DNA of 64,000 nucleotides from Zhenpiania hominis (GTDB lineage Bacteria > Bacillota > Clostridia > Peptostreptococcales > Anaerovoracaceae), in assembly GCF_014333425.1 (NCBI RefSeq), contig NZ_JACRYT010000009.1, forward strand, positions 46,605-110,604. Direction: 5' to 3'. Positions 52,683 to 62,015 of this stretch are shown here, one piece after another; positions within the stretch are counted from its first letter, which is position 1, and every line of letters begins with the position of its first letter. The position numbers and the translations under genes were made by a program. The notes below the pieces were generated by a model, which was not told the origin of the DNA, searched no databases, and worked only from the letters and a program-made list of their open reading frames with translations.

Positions 52683-53502
52683 ATTGATTTACAATTTTTG
52701 CTTTTTCAGGAGATCTTTTTGAGCTATTTTTAGGGATTACTATTTTTACCTCATAATAATCTCCTTTATCTTCTTGCGTATACTTTGCCCCCTGTTCTAC
52801 TTGAAAGATTTCGTTAAAAGTTTTGCGTATTGTATTAAGATATAATTTATAGCTAATATAGCTGATCTTATTTTTCTTTCGCTGTTCTTCCTGTTGTTTT
52901 TCCAGCACATCCTCTATAAATTTTTCGGTCTGTCTCACATTTAATCCATGTGAGACAACCTTCTCAATCACAACTCTTCTGGTCTCATCATCCGGAATTT
53001 TTAACAATGCCCTTGCGTGTCTTTCTGTAAGCTTATTTTCTATAAGAACTTTTTGAATATCCTCCGGTAAAGAAAGAATACGAATCTTATTCGAAATCGT
53101 TGACTGTTTTTTCCCTACCCTTTCCGCTACTTCTCCCTGCGTAAGGTTATATTCTTCCATAAGACGATAATACGCCTGCGCCTCCTCCATGTATCCCAGA
53201 TTTTCTCTTTGTACATTTTCCACCAGTGCGATGATCGCCGCGTCCTTATCATCCGCTTCCCGAATAATAGCAGGTATCTTTGTAAGTCCTGCCATAATTG
53301 CTGCTCTCAGTCTTCTTTCCCCTGCAATCAGTATGTAAGGTCCGTTGTTTTGCTTTTTTAAAATAATTGGCTGTATCACTCCATATTTTACAATTGAATC
53401 TCTCAGTTCAAGAAGCTCTTCTTCGCCAAAACATTTTCTTGGCTGATCCGGATTTGTAACGATCAGATCAACTGGTATATCCGTTACTTTCTTAATCCAC
53501 AT
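52681..53502 (-). CDS. noc: Noc/ParB-family nucleoid occlusion protein
   Basis: A 273-residue ParB paralogue with a CTP-binding N domain (NPDQPRKCF, GERRLRAAIMAG) and a helix-turn-helix (TQGEVAERVGKKQSTISNKIRIL). The position next to rsmG and before parA is that of Noc, which binds its own sites (not parS) and blocks FtsZ assembly over the nucleoid. The Bacillus protein begins with a membrane-targeting amphipathic helix; here the ATG at 53502, after GGAGGG, starts directly in the ParB domain and the helix is absent. Confidence 0.85.
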   Translation of the reverse strand: MWIKKVTDIPVDLIVTNPDQPRKCFGEEELLELRDSIVKYGVIQPIILKKQNNGPYILIAGERRLRAAIMAGLTKIPAIIREADDKDAAIIALVENVQRENLGYMEEAQAYYRLMEEYNLTQGEVAERVGKKQSTISNKIRILSLPEDIQKVLIENKLTERHARALLKIPDDETRRVVIEKVVSHGLNVRQTEKFIEDVLEKQQEEQRKKNKISYISYKLYLNTIRKTFNEIFQVEQGAKYTQEDKGDYYEVKIVIPKNSSKRSPEKAKIVNQ

Positions 53503-53570
53503 ATTGATCCCTCCTTGTTCTGATTCTATCTTAACAGGATTGGGACAAGGGCAAAAGAAATTTCGTTCAA

Positions 53571-53604
53571 CAAAAAACCCCTAAAAAATCTATTTTAGGG
53601 GCTC
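53571..53604 (-). terminator. Terminator overlapping the end of rsmG
   Basis: GCCCCTAAAA pairs with TTTTAGGGG on the minus strand and is followed by TTTTTTG. The first arm is within the last codons of rsmG, so noc needs its own promoter. Confidence 0.85.
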
Positions 53605-54300
53605 TTTCGATGGTGTTCCCGCTTTTCTCGGATATTTTGAAGGGGTGCTGCCTGTTTTCTTAATAAAAATAATTTTATGATCCAAACGAAATCCATCCAA
53701 AATTGGCTGTTCTTCTTTTTTTACTTCACCCCCTAAAATCTGTATCGCCTTTCTGCTTTCCTTCAATTCCTCTCTAATATCCGGTCCTTTATATGCGAGA
53801 AACCAACCTCCCTTTTTAATAAAAGGAAGACAGTATTCAGAAAGAACGGAAAGATTCGCCACTGCCCTGGACACGCAAAGATCAAATTTCTGTCTGTATT
53901 TTTTATTTTTTGCCAACTCTTCCGCTCTTCCATGGATAGCCGTCACATTTTTAATTTCTGCCTTTTCACAAAGTTCATTTATAATTTTGATCCTTTTATT
54001 TAAGGAATCGATCAGGAGAAACTCTTTTTCCGGCGCGGCAATGGCCAGGGGAACTCCCGGAAAACCTCCTCCAGTTCCTACATCAATAATCGAATTTGAA
54101 TTTTGAAATTCATCATAGGATACACATAATAAAGAATCCATATAATATTTTTCTATAAATTCTTCCGGATCTGTAATGGAAGTTAAATTTACCATTTTAT
54201 TCCAACTTAAAATACCTTCCATGTATATCCTAAATTTCTCAATTCGAGAGCTGTCACTGGATATTCCTAATTGAGTCAGCGCTCTTTCTAACTGTTTCAT
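53590..54300 (-). CDS. rsmG: 16S rRNA (guanine-N7) methyltransferase
   Basis: A 236-residue GidB-type methyltransferase that methylates G527 of 16S rRNA; loss gives low-level streptomycin resistance. S-adenosylmethionine binding motif [16 protein letters not shown] is near 71-86, with [13 protein letters not shown] later. The ATG overlaps the mnmG stop by 4 bases (ATGA). Confidence 0.96.
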   Translation of the reverse strand: MKQLERALTQLGISSDSSRIEKFRIYMEGILSWNKMVNLTSITDPEEFIEKYYMDSLLCVSYDEFQNSNSIIDVGTGGGFPGVPLAIAAPEKEFLLIDSLNKRIKIINELCEKAEIKNVTAIHGRAEELAKNKKYRQKFDLCVSRAVANLSVLSEYCLPFIKKGGWFLAYKGPDIREELKESRKAIQILGGEVKKEEQPILDGFRLDHKIIFIKKTGSTPSKYPRKAGTPSKEPLK

Positions 54301-56174
54301 ATTTTCTTCCTTCTCATTTTTTCCAAATAAATCAACAGCACATTGATATCTGCCGGTGAAACTCCGGAAATTCTGGATGCCTGCCCCAAAGACACCGGCT
54401 TGAACTGGTTCAGTTTCTGCCTGGCTTCCAAACGGAGTCCTTCAACCTTTTCGTAATCAAAATCACTATCCAGCTTTTTATCTTCCAGCTTTTTAAATTT
54501 CTGAATCTGCTGCTCCTGTTTTGTAATGTATCCTTCATATTTAATCTGGACTTCCAACTGAGCTCTGGCGTGGTCGGAAAGATGAGGGCGATCTGGATCC
54601 GCAAAAGCCAGATCTTCATAATTTACCTGTGGGCGCTTCATCAGCTCTATCATAGAAATTTTCGTTTCCACTGGCGTGCTCCCTTTTTCGATCAGATATT
54701 CATTAATATCTTCCGGTGAAAGCATCTTCTTTTGCAGTCTCTTTTTTTCTTTTTCAATAATTTCCTTTTTTTCTACAAATTTCCTATAACGCTTTTCTGA
54801 AGCCAGTCCGAGGGCATATCCCTTCTCTGTCAAACGCAGATCTGCGTTGTCTTGCCTGAGAACCAGTCTATATTCCGCTCTGCTGGTCATTATTCGATAA
54901 GGTTCATTAGTACCTTTGGTCACAAGATCGTCGATGAGAACGCCAATATAAGCCTCGCTTCGATCCAGGATAAACGGATTTTTTTTGTCAATTTTCAAAA
55001 CAGCATTGATCCCAGCCATCAACCCTTGCGCTGCCGCTTCCTCATAACCGGAGCTGCCGTTAAACTGGCCGGCACAGAAAAGATTTTCGATCTGTCGGTT
55101 TTCCAGACTCAGCTTTAAATCCAGAGGATCAATGCAGTCATATTCAATCGCGTAAGCAGGCCGCACAATTTCCAGTTGCTCCAGTCCAGGAATTGTTTTA
55201 TAAAAAGCTTCCTGAACATCCTCCGGAAGGCTGGACGACATTCCCTGTATATACATCTCATCGGTTGTCAGCCCTTCCGGTTCAATAAATAACTGATGCC
55301 GTTTTTTATCCGCGAACCGATTTACTTTATCCTCTATGGAAGGACAATATCTGGGACCTACGCCTTCAATCTGCCCTCCAAAAAGAGCAGAACGGTGAAA
55401 GTTATTTCGAATAACCGTATGTGTATCTTCATTTGTATAAGTCAGCCAGCATGAAATCTGATCTTTCTCAAGCCCATCATTTAAAAAGGAAAACGGAACA
55501 ATTTTTGAATCACCCTTCTGTTCCTGCATTTTCGAATAATCCAAACTTTTCCCCAGAGCCCTGGCAGGCGTACCCGTTTTAAATCTCCGCATAGGAAGAC
55601 CGTACTTTCTCAAATTTTCTCCCAGTTCCATGGACGGAGCCAAACCATTTGGACCGCTGTCAAAAGCACTTTCCCCAATAAAAATCTTTCCCTTTAAAAA
55701 GGTACCTGTTGCCAAGATCACGGCTTTCGACCGGTATATAGAACCCGTCTTTAAAACGACGCCTTGCGCTCTTCCGTTTTCCAGGATCAGATCGATAGCC
55801 TCGCCCTGTTTCAAATGGAGATTTTCCTGATCTTCCAAAGTCTTTTTCATTTCCTCATGGTAACGATTTTTATCCGCCTGAGCCCGCAGGGAATGAACAG
55901 CCGGTCCTTTCGCCGTATTCAGCATCTTGCTCTGAATAAAGGTTTTATCAATATTCAGACCCATCTGTCCCCCCAAAGCGTCAATCTCACGAACAAGATG
56001 GCCTTTTCCTGTTCCTCCAATAGAAGGATTGCAAGCCATCATCGCTACCGCCTCAAGGTTAATCGACAGAATCAAAGTTCTTTTTCCCATCCTCGCGCAG
56101 GCCAGCGCCGCTTCACAGCCCGCATGGCCGGCGCCAACCACAATTACATCATATTCACCCATTAAATATGCCAT
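54297..56174 (-). CDS. mnmG: tRNA uridine-5-carboxymethylaminomethyl synthase subunit MnmG
   Basis: A 625-residue FAD protein that with MnmE modifies the wobble uridine of several tRNAs. The Rossmann motif [14 protein letters not shown] is near 12-25, [15 protein letters not shown] follows, and the C-terminal MnmE-binding helical domain ends in [15 protein letters not shown]. Length is typical (about 630). Confidence 0.97.
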   Translation of the reverse strand: MAYLMGEYDVIVVGAGHAGCEAALACARMGKRTLILSINLEAVAMMACNPSIGGTGKGHLVREIDALGGQMGLNIDKTFIQSKMLNTAKGPAVHSLRAQADKNRYHEEMKKTLEDQENLHLKQGEAIDLILENGRAQGVVLKTGSIYRSKAVILATGTFLKGKIFIGESAFDSGPNGLAPSMELGENLRKYGLPMRRFKTGTPARALGKSLDYSKMQEQKGDSKIVPFSFLNDGLEKDQISCWLTYTNEDTHTVIRNNFHRSALFGGQIEGVGPRYCPSIEDKVNRFADKKRHQLFIEPEGLTTDEMYIQGMSSSLPEDVQEAFYKTIPGLEQLEIVRPAYAIEYDCIDPLDLKLSLENRQIENLFCAGQFNGSSGYEEAAAQGLMAGINAVLKIDKKNPFILDRSEAYIGVLIDDLVTKGTNEPYRIMTSRAEYRLVLRQDNADLRLTEKGYALGLASEKRYRKFVEKKEIIEKEKKRLQKKMLSPEDINEYLIEKGSTPVETKISMIELMKRPQVNYEDLAFADPDRPHLSDHARAQLEVQIKYEGYITKQEQQIQKFKKLEDKKLDSDFDYEKVEGLRLEARQKLNQFKPVSLGQASRISGVSPADINVLLIYLEKMRRKKI

Positions 56175-56189
56175 CTTTTATCCTCTACT

Positions 56190-57569
56190 CTATTTTCCCA
56201 AACAAAATCTCGAAAAGACTTCGTTAATAATATCATCAGAAACTGTTTCACCCGTAATTTCACCCAGAGAATCATAAGCGCTTTTCAAATCCACTTCAAT
56301 AAAATCCATAGCTTCTCTAGCCGCTGTCATTGACTGGGCATCTGCCAAGGAACTTTTCGCCTGTTCCAACAGATTCTTATGTCTTACATTTGTTACCATC
56401 AGACTGTCATTTTGCCGGACAGAACCGCTGTAAACCATATTTACAATTTCTTCTTCTACCTTCTCCACACCAAATCTGTCTTTTAAAGAAGTTTCAATTA
56501 CAGAAGCATTTGGCATCTGCTCCTTCAAAAATGTTAAATCCCATTTTTTTTCAAGATCAATTTTATTTATCAGGACAATTGCTTTACGATCCCCGATATA
56601 ATGGATAATTTCCTGATCTTCCTCTGAAAGCTCCCGGCTGACATCTAAAACAAATAGGATCAAATCTGCTTCATTAAAAGATTTTTTACTTTTTTCAATT
56701 CCGATTTTTTCAATCTTGTCATCTGTCTCGCGAATTCCCGCTGTATCGATCAGACGGACTGGTATATTTCGAATGTTGAGAACCTCTTCGATGGTATCTC
56801 TTGTAGTACCTGGTATTTCGGTAACAATCGCCCTGGTTTCTTTCAAAAGCTCATTCATCAGAGAAGACTTGCCCACATTTGGTTTTCCGATAATCGCTAC
56901 GTTTAATCCCTCCCGAATCAGCCTTCCAGAATCCGCTGTAGACAAGAGTTTTTCAATCATATTGCTTATCTGCGATATTTCATCTTCCATTTTCTCATAA
57001 GTCAATTCTTCAATATCCTCATCCGGATAATCGATATTGACCGTCACGTTTACTAAAAGATCAAGAAGACTTGCCCTGATTTTTCCTACTTCTTCAGAAA
57101 GAACACCTTCCAGTTGTCCCATTGCCACATCAAAACTTTTGTCCGTCTTTGCCTTAATCAGATCAATCACTGCCTCTGCCTGAGAAAGATCCAGCCGTCC
57201 ATTTAAAAAAGCTCTTTTCGTAAATTCTCCCGGCTCCGCAAGACGAGCCCCATTCCTTAAAACGAGCTCCAGGGTTTTCCTTAAGGAAACCATGCTGCCA
57301 TGGCAGTTGATCTCCGCAACATCTTCTTTTGTATAAGTATGAGGTTCTTTCATGAAAACAGAAAGTACTTCGTCGACTACCTGACCGTCTTTCGGATCCA
57401 TAATATGCCCGTAAGTCATTTTACGGTTTTCCATTTTCCAATCTTGCTTTCTATTCCGCGGAACAAATATTTTTTTTAATATGTCATAAGTATTTGGCCC
57501 GCTGATACGGACAATTCCTATTCCGCCTTCCCCGTACGCCGTTGCAATAGCAGCAATTGTATCTTCCAT
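56190..57569 (-). CDS. mnmE: tRNA modification GTPase MnmE
   Basis: A 459-residue GTPase partner of MnmG. It has an N-terminal folate-binding domain, a long helical domain and an inserted G domain with GKPNVGKSS (about 229-237), DTAG and NKID, and ends with the cysteine motif FCLGK needed for catalysis. It is 15 bases from mnmG. Confidence 0.97.
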   Translation of the reverse strand: MEDTIAAIATAYGEGGIGIVRISGPNTYDILKKIFVPRNRKQDWKMENRKMTYGHIMDPKDGQVVDEVLSVFMKEPHTYTKEDVAEINCHGSMVSLRKTLELVLRNGARLAEPGEFTKRAFLNGRLDLSQAEAVIDLIKAKTDKSFDVAMGQLEGVLSEEVGKIRASLLDLLVNVTVNIDYPDEDIEELTYEKMEDEISQISNMIEKLLSTADSGRLIREGLNVAIIGKPNVGKSSLMNELLKETRAIVTEIPGTTRDTIEEVLNIRNIPVRLIDTAGIRETDDKIEKIGIEKSKKSFNEADLILFVLDVSRELSEEDQEIIHYIGDRKAIVLINKIDLEKKWDLTFLKEQMPNASVIETSLKDRFGVEKVEEEIVNMVYSGSVRQNDSLMVTNVRHKNLLEQAKSSLADAQSMTAAREAMDFIEVDLKSAYDSLGEITGETVSDDIINEVFSRFCLGK

Positions 57570-57596
57570 CGCCTATTACCTTTCTAATTTCTTTAT

Positions 57597-57624
57597 TATG
57601 AAAAAGACCCGCATATGCTGCGGG
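57597..57624 (-). terminator. Terminator after jag
   Basis: Minus-strand CCCGCA (57624-57619) pairs with TGCGGG (57613-57608), followed by TCTTTTT. Confidence 0.7.
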
Positions 57625-57641
57625 CCGAGTCTGTTTCCACT

Positions 57642-58454
57642 TTATTTTGCCAGTTCAATGATTACCCTTCTGTAAGGTTCTTCCCCTTCACTCTTTGTGG
57701 TAACATTCGGGTTGCTCTGAAGGGTCGCGTGAATTACTTTTCTCTCATATGGATTCATAGGCTCCAGTCTCACACTCTTCTTTGTTTTCACAACTTTATC
57801 CGCAAGTCTGTTGGCCAGCTGTTCCAGGGTTTTTTCCCTCTTTGCTCTATAATTCTCTGCGTCTACTACAACCCGGATATATTTTTCGTTTTCCTTGTTC
57901 ACCACAAGGCTCGTCAGATACTGAATGGCATCCAGAGTCTGTCCTCTTTTTCCGATCACGGTTCCGGAATCTTTCCCTTTTATATTCAGATAAACACTGC
58001 TGCTTCCTGTTTTAGCCGTAATATCCAGATTCAGACCCATTTTTTCCGTCAACTCTTTCAAAAAGGAAAGGGCCGGATGATCTTCTACCTCTACCATATT
58101 TTCTTCCGGTTCACGAGGAATGATTGTCTTTTTCTTTTCTTTTTTCTTTCTATCCTTCTTCCTCTTTTCCGTTTTTCGCTGTTCAAGAGCTTTGTCAGAT
58201 TCCGCTGTTTCCTCAATCGTTGAAGGCTGTTCCTCTTTAATTTCCGGTTTCATTTCAGACACAGCTGTTTCTTCCACCACTTTTTTCTTTGGCTCCACTC
58301 TTACCTTAGCGAGCTTTGATCCTATACCGAAAAACCCCTTTGACGGCTCTTCCAGTACAGTCACTTCTACTTCATCTCTTTCCAGTTTTAAATCAATCAG
58401 GGCAAGTTTGACAGCTTCTTCTACGTCTGTACCCCACTTTTCTGAAAAATCCAT
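57642..58454 (-). CDS. jag: Jag/KhpB RNA-binding protein
   Basis: A 270-residue protein with a Jag-N domain (PSKGFFGIGSKLAKVRV near 38-54), an acidic/basic low-complexity linker rich in Lys and Glu, a KH domain with GKRGQTLDAIQYLT near 167-180 and a C-terminal R3H domain (ANRLADKVVKTKKSVRLEPMNPYERK). KhpB binds RNA and influences cell elongation and sporulation in relatives. A GGAGGAA precedes the ATG. It follows yidC by 34 bases. Confidence 0.95.
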   Translation of the reverse strand: MDFSEKWGTDVEEAVKLALIDLKLERDEVEVTVLEEPSKGFFGIGSKLAKVRVEPKKKVVEETAVSEMKPEIKEEQPSTIEETAESDKALEQRKTEKRKKDRKKKEKKKTIIPREPEENMVEVEDHPALSFLKELTEKMGLNLDITAKTGSSSVYLNIKGKDSGTVIGKRGQTLDAIQYLTSLVVNKENEKYIRVVVDAENYRAKREKTLEQLANRLADKVVKTKKSVRLEPMNPYERKVIHATLQSNPNVTTKSEGEEPYRRVIIELAK

Positions 58455-58488
58455 ATTTATTCCTCCGCATTATCAAAAAAGAAATTTA

Positions 58489-59199
58489 CTATTTTTTCTT
58501 CTTTTTTGATTCCTCTTTGAGTTTATTTCTTACTGACTTCAGATGGATATTAAAGAAGATCTGCATGATCTGTCCCAAAGCCCAGTATAAAGCCAGGCCG
58601 GAAGGAAAAGATCTTCCCATCCATACGATCATAATAGGAAAGATGTACTTCATCATTTTCATCATCCCATTCATCTGAGCAGCGGTTCCGGTAGCTTCTT
58701 CCTGCTGCTGCTGATTCATGGAAAACGCGATGAACGTCGCAATACCTGCCAAAATCGGCAAAATCCATTTATCCGGCTGGCTCAGATCCATGATCCACAG
58801 GAATTCTTCATGAACAGCAAACAACATCGTATCGTCGTTTGTCATATATTCCATTGGTTGCCGGAGCAGAGCGAATAATCCCATAATAATCGGCATTTGA
58901 ATCAACATCGGCAAGCATCCGCCCATAGGATTAAATTTTTCCTCTTTATAAAGCTCTGCCATTTTTATATTCAAAGTCTCTTTATCATTCGCGTATTTTC
59001 TCTGCAGAGCCAACATCTTAGGCTGTACCTCTGACATTCTGGCCATAGACTTTGTCTGCTTTATATATAATGGATAAAGACACATTTTTACAATAATCGT
59101 AAAAATAATAATTGTAATTCCGTAATTATTGATGAATCCATATAAAAAACTAAGTAACCAGCCAAGAGGTTCTGCTATTACTCCTAATATCGTGTACAT
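58489..59199 (-). CDS. yidC: Membrane protein insertase YidC
   Basis: A 236-residue YidC/Oxa1 with five predicted helices. The conserved PLYIKQTKSMARMSEVQPKM and NPMGGCLPMLIQMPIIMGLF are present, with the positively charged cytoplasmic tail at the end (KLKEESKKKKK) that binds ribosomes. It has no cleavable lipoprotein signal, unlike Bacillus SpoIIIJ. GGAGGAA precedes the ATG. Confidence 0.95.
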   Translation of the reverse strand: MYTILGVIAEPLGWLLSFLYGFINNYGITIIIFTIIVKMCLYPLYIKQTKSMARMSEVQPKMLALQRKYANDKETLNIKMAELYKEEKFNPMGGCLPMLIQMPIIMGLFALLRQPMEYMTNDDTMLFAVHEEFLWIMDLSQPDKWILPILAGIATFIAFSMNQQQQEEATGTAAQMNGMMKMMKYIFPIMIVWMGRSFPSGLALYWALGQIMQIFFNIHLKSVRNKLKEESKKKKK

Positions 59200-59211
59200 T
59201 CATTTCCTCCA

Positions 59212-59421
59212 CTATTTTAAAGGATCATAACCTCCCGGATGAAAGGGATGACACTTTAAAATTCTTTTAATCCCAAGATATGTCCCTTTGAAAAATCCGT
59301 ATTTTTCCAAAGCTTGAATAAAATACACCGAACAAGTCGGATAAAATCTGCAAGTAGGTGGAAATAAAGGGGATATAAATTTCTGATACCCCTTTATTAA
59401 GAGAATCAAGATATGTTTCAT
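59212..59421 (-). CDS. yidD: Membrane protein insertion factor YidD
   Basis: A 69-residue YidD with the signature [17 protein letters not shown] and HPGGYDPLK. The three cysteines and amphipathic N-terminal helix are conserved. I use the ATG at 59421 (GAAGG eight bases upstream) and not the GTG/ATG pair at 59430-59427. Confidence 0.93.
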   Translation of the reverse strand: MKHILILLIKGYQKFISPLFPPTCRFYPTCSVYFIQALEKYGFFKGTYLGIKRILKCHPFHPGGYDPLK

Positions 59422-59434
59422 TCTCATCACCTTC

Positions 59435-59773
59435 TTATTTTTTCAAGATACCGGATCTCCTGGTTGCGGCTTCAATTGATTTTTTCACATCCGCACATTT
59501 CAAATTAACAATTGTCTTTCTTGCTATAAAAATAATATCATATCCTACAGCAAGTCTTTCAAAAATCTGTCTGTAGCTTTCCTTCATGAGCCTGCGTGCT
59601 CGATTTCTTACTACACTGTTTCCTACTTTTTTGCTTGCTAAAAACGCGATTCGATTATAGGGAAGATTATTTTTTCTGCAAAAAACGACAACATAACGAT
59701 CTCCAACAGACTTCCCTTTTTTATAAATGGAAGAAAAATCGCTTTTTTTTCGTAATACTTCTTTTTTTAGCAT
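59435..59773 (-). CDS. rnpA: Ribonuclease P protein component
   Basis: A 112-residue basic protein of RNase P with [29 protein letters not shown], the RNA-binding RNR motif. It is 53 bases from rpmH, and the terminator-like hairpin between them may set their ratio. The ribosome-binding site is weak. Confidence 0.95.
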   Translation of the reverse strand: MLKKEVLRKKSDFSSIYKKGKSVGDRYVVVFCRKNNLPYNRIAFLASKKVGNSVVRNRARRLMKESYRQIFERLAVGYDIIFIARKTIVNLKCADVKKSIEAATRRSGILKK

Positions 59774-59802
59774 AGCTGCTCATCTTCACATGGTTCTCAT
59801 AA

Positions 59803-59826
59803 CAAAAAGACCACAATCCGCGGTCT
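59803..59826 (-). terminator. Terminator/attenuator between rpmH and rnpA
   Basis: Minus strand AGACCGC pairs with GTGGTCT (one G-U) around a 5-base loop, followed by TTTTTG, directly after the rpmH stop. Confidence 0.65.
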
Positions 59827-59961
59827 CTATGCTGATAACACTTTTCTTCCTTTTGCCCTTCTTCTCTTTAAAACATTTCTACCGTTTTTCGTCTTCATTC
59901 TTTTTCTGAATCCGTGTTCTTTTTTTCTCTGTCTCTTTTTCGGCTGATAAGTCATCTTCAT
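59827..59961 (-). CDS. rpmH: 50S ribosomal protein L34
   Basis: A 44-residue, very basic L34 ([18 protein letters not shown]..., [17 protein letters not shown]). An AAGGAGG lies 9 bases before the ATG. It begins the oriC-proximal operon; dnaA, its usual divergent neighbour, would lie further right beyond the IS elements. Confidence 0.97.
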   Translation of the reverse strand: MKMTYQPKKRQRKKEHGFRKRMKTKNGRNVLKRRRAKGRKVLSA

Positions 59962-60038
59962 TTTTAAAACACCTCCTTCCTTCCTATCAAAAGCGTCAAA
60001 AAACGCGCATATAAAAACCCATGTACATATGCCCTATT

Positions 60039-60067
60039 ATTATACATTTGAGTTTCTTTTCTGTCAA
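60039..60067 (-). promoter_or_regulatory. Consensus promoter of rpmH
   Basis: Minus strand TTGACA (60067-60062), 17-base spacer, TATAAT (60044-60039): a perfect sigma-A promoter, 19 bases inside the IS boundary, so it survived the insertion. Confidence 0.85.
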
Positions 60068-60085
60068 CAAAAAACTGAAGTTTTC

Positions 60086-60096
60086 AACATGTTTAT
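60086..60096. repeat. Target-site repeat, left
   Basis: AACATGTTTAT, the first of three direct copies flanking the two IS units. The true duplication is 9-11 bases, as the outer bases may belong to the IS ends. Confidence 0.85.
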
Positions 60097-60121
60097 AGGG
60101 CAATCGCAAAGTCAGAGAGTT

Positions 60122-61294
60122 TTAATTTTCATATTTTTTCTCAAAGAGCAGTTTCTCTATCCTGTGTATATCATGCTCATTTGCCATAATAAACCGTTTC
60201 ATTGGCTTATCTGAGTATTGCTCATCATATTTCTTCATCATCAGGCAGAATCTTCTTAATACAGCTCCACTTGTCATGGCTCCTTCTTTCCGCGCGGTTT
60301 TCTGGTCTTCCTTTAATTGCACATCTAACAGCCAGTGCTGCATCTCTATATTCCAATGCCCTTGTCGGATCTTTACCAGATTTTCTATATCCAACTCTTC
60401 CAGATTTGTGATCACGATCTGTCTGGAATGGCTTATCTCGCCTGTCCCTGTCTGAACCGTCTTTTTCTCTATGACCCCTATCCGGGCAATACTTCCATAA
60501 ATCGATTCAAGCCCCAGCTTTTCATATAGAAACGATGTGTCTTGAATCAGTCTTCCTTTTATGCGTTCTATCCTTCCATGACTCTTGTTAATTTGTTCCA
60601 CTCCGTCTAGCTTCTCATACTTCCCTTTCTGTTTCAGTCTCTCCAACTCTTCCTCTATCGTCCGCAGCAGCCTTTTCTGGTTTTCTTTTACCGGTATGAC
60701 ATAGCTTCCTCCCCTATCTACTATCGCTTGGATTACGGTCTGGTTACACCCCATTGCGTCTATAGTCACGATCGTCTTATTCAACTCAAACAGCTTCAGG
60801 TATTCCGGAAGACAGCTGATTTCATTCTCCTTCTCTCCCACTTCCTTCACCTTCAATCCAATGGATTCCCCCTCATACATTGCGTTTAGAAGATACCTCG
60901 GCTTTTCTCCTTTCCCTTTTTCGCTGGCCGCTCGTACCGCCTTCCCATCTACACGCAATATTTTCATGTCTTTGTATCTCTCGCAGATCTCCGGGAACAT
61001 TTCTTTAAGCCACGCCCCCAGCGAAAACGACAGCTTCTCAAAACTGACCATTCGCAACAGCCTCGAAAAGGTGTCGTGGGAAGGCACCCGTTTCATCTGG
61101 GTTTTCTCCTTAAAATATTCGAAGTTCAGTTCCGCGTAAAAAGCAATATCGCTCCCTTCGCTGTGACCCGCCAGCACCGCGTAAATACAGATCAGCAGCA
61201 GATCTGCAAAACGTTAACGGATCCCTCTGGCCTGTCTCGGGTCTTCAATCTGCTCCACCAGAAAGATCAGTTCCTTTTCTTCATCGTATCTCAT
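60122..61294 (-). pseudogene. ISAs1-family transposase, nonsense-mutated (copy 1)
   Basis: The homologue of the intact 390-residue transposase of copy 2, starting at 61294. Codon 27 (TAT, Tyr) is TAA here, so translation would stop early; from 61177 the frame is open again (351 residues from a GTG), and this part holds the catalytic domain with VDGKAV, VTIDAMGC and the downstream Glu motif. A product lacking the N-terminal region, or none, is made. Confidence 0.88.
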
Positions 61295-61865
61295 TTTCTG
61301 CGAGTCCCAGCCTTTCTAGCAATTCTCTTTGTACTTTCGTCAGTTCACTTTGAAAAACCATTTTCCCCATCCTGAAACTGCAAATATATTTCAGCGGCTC
61401 CAATTCTTCCAATGGGTATTCACAGATCTTGCTGATCGCTGTGATCTGGTTTGGGATCCCGATATGGAAGCGTTCGACCATTTCATCCACCGGATAAATC
61501 GTCACGTCTGCCCTGTCATTTAAAAAGGAATTATTGGATAAGTAAACGATCATACTGTAATAAAGATTCCTCCGCTCCTGCACAGGTCCGCTTCGCCTGC
61601 TGATATATTCCTCCTCAAATTTCAGCAGAAAATTTGTAAAGCCGCACTCCCGGATAACTACGTGCTCCGTATCAACCCTCGTTCTGTACAGCGGATGGAA
61701 CCCCCACCGATCTATTTTCCCTGCCAGTCCCTTAATCTCCTGGACCGGATAATTTTTTCCTGGAACACGTTTGGAAGTCGCGTAGTAAGCGTAGTATGTG
61801 TCATTTACTTTTTTTACCACTGTCCCCTTTGGCCTGTACTGTTTTACATAATCTGGATATTTCAT
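61281..61865 (-). CDS. IS accessory protein (copy 1)
   Basis: A 194-residue protein unrelated to the transposase core. Its N-terminal RPKGTVVKKVNDTYYAYYATSK resembles the N-terminal segment of IS1634/IS4-like transposases, but no DDE motif is visible and its role is unknown. It is upstream of and overlaps the transposase by 14 bases. Because it is present in both copies it belongs to the element. Confidence 0.75.
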   Translation of the reverse strand: MKYPDYVKQYRPKGTVVKKVNDTYYAYYATSKRVPGKNYPVQEIKGLAGKIDRWGFHPLYRTRVDTEHVVIRECGFTNFLLKFEEEYISRRSGPVQERRNLYYSMIVYLSNNSFLNDRADVTIYPVDEMVERFHIGIPNQITAISKICEYPLEELEPLKYICSFRMGKMVFQSELTKVQRELLERLGLAENEIR

Positions 61866-61979
61866 ATATATGTATTATCATAATATACAATACAAGTCAA
61901 GCATAAATTAAGAGAGCAGCAGAAAATGTCGCTTTTCCTCTACTCTCTTTTCTACTAATTATGACTTTGCGATTGCCCT

Positions 61980-61990
61980 AACATGTTTAT
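61980..61990. repeat. Target-site repeat, middle
   Basis: AACATGTTTAT, a single copy shared by the right end of copy 1 and the left end of copy 2. Confidence 0.85.
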
Positions 61991-62015
61991 AGGGCAATCG
62001 CAAAGTCAGAGAGTT

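Larger units (their letters stand above)
60097..61979. mobile_element. ISAs1-family element, copy 1
   Basis: An 1883-bp insertion with 18-bp perfect terminal inverted repeats AGGGCAATCGCAAAGTCA, holding two minus-strand genes (accessory ORF then transposase). Nearly identical to copy 2 except for a cluster of differences at the gene junction. Its transposase has a stop at codon 27. Confidence 0.92.

Noticed and set aside
59962..60086. dnaA or DnaA boxes next to rpmH
   Set aside because: The interval holds only the rpmH promoter; no DnaA-box match was noticed, and dnaA must lie beyond the window.
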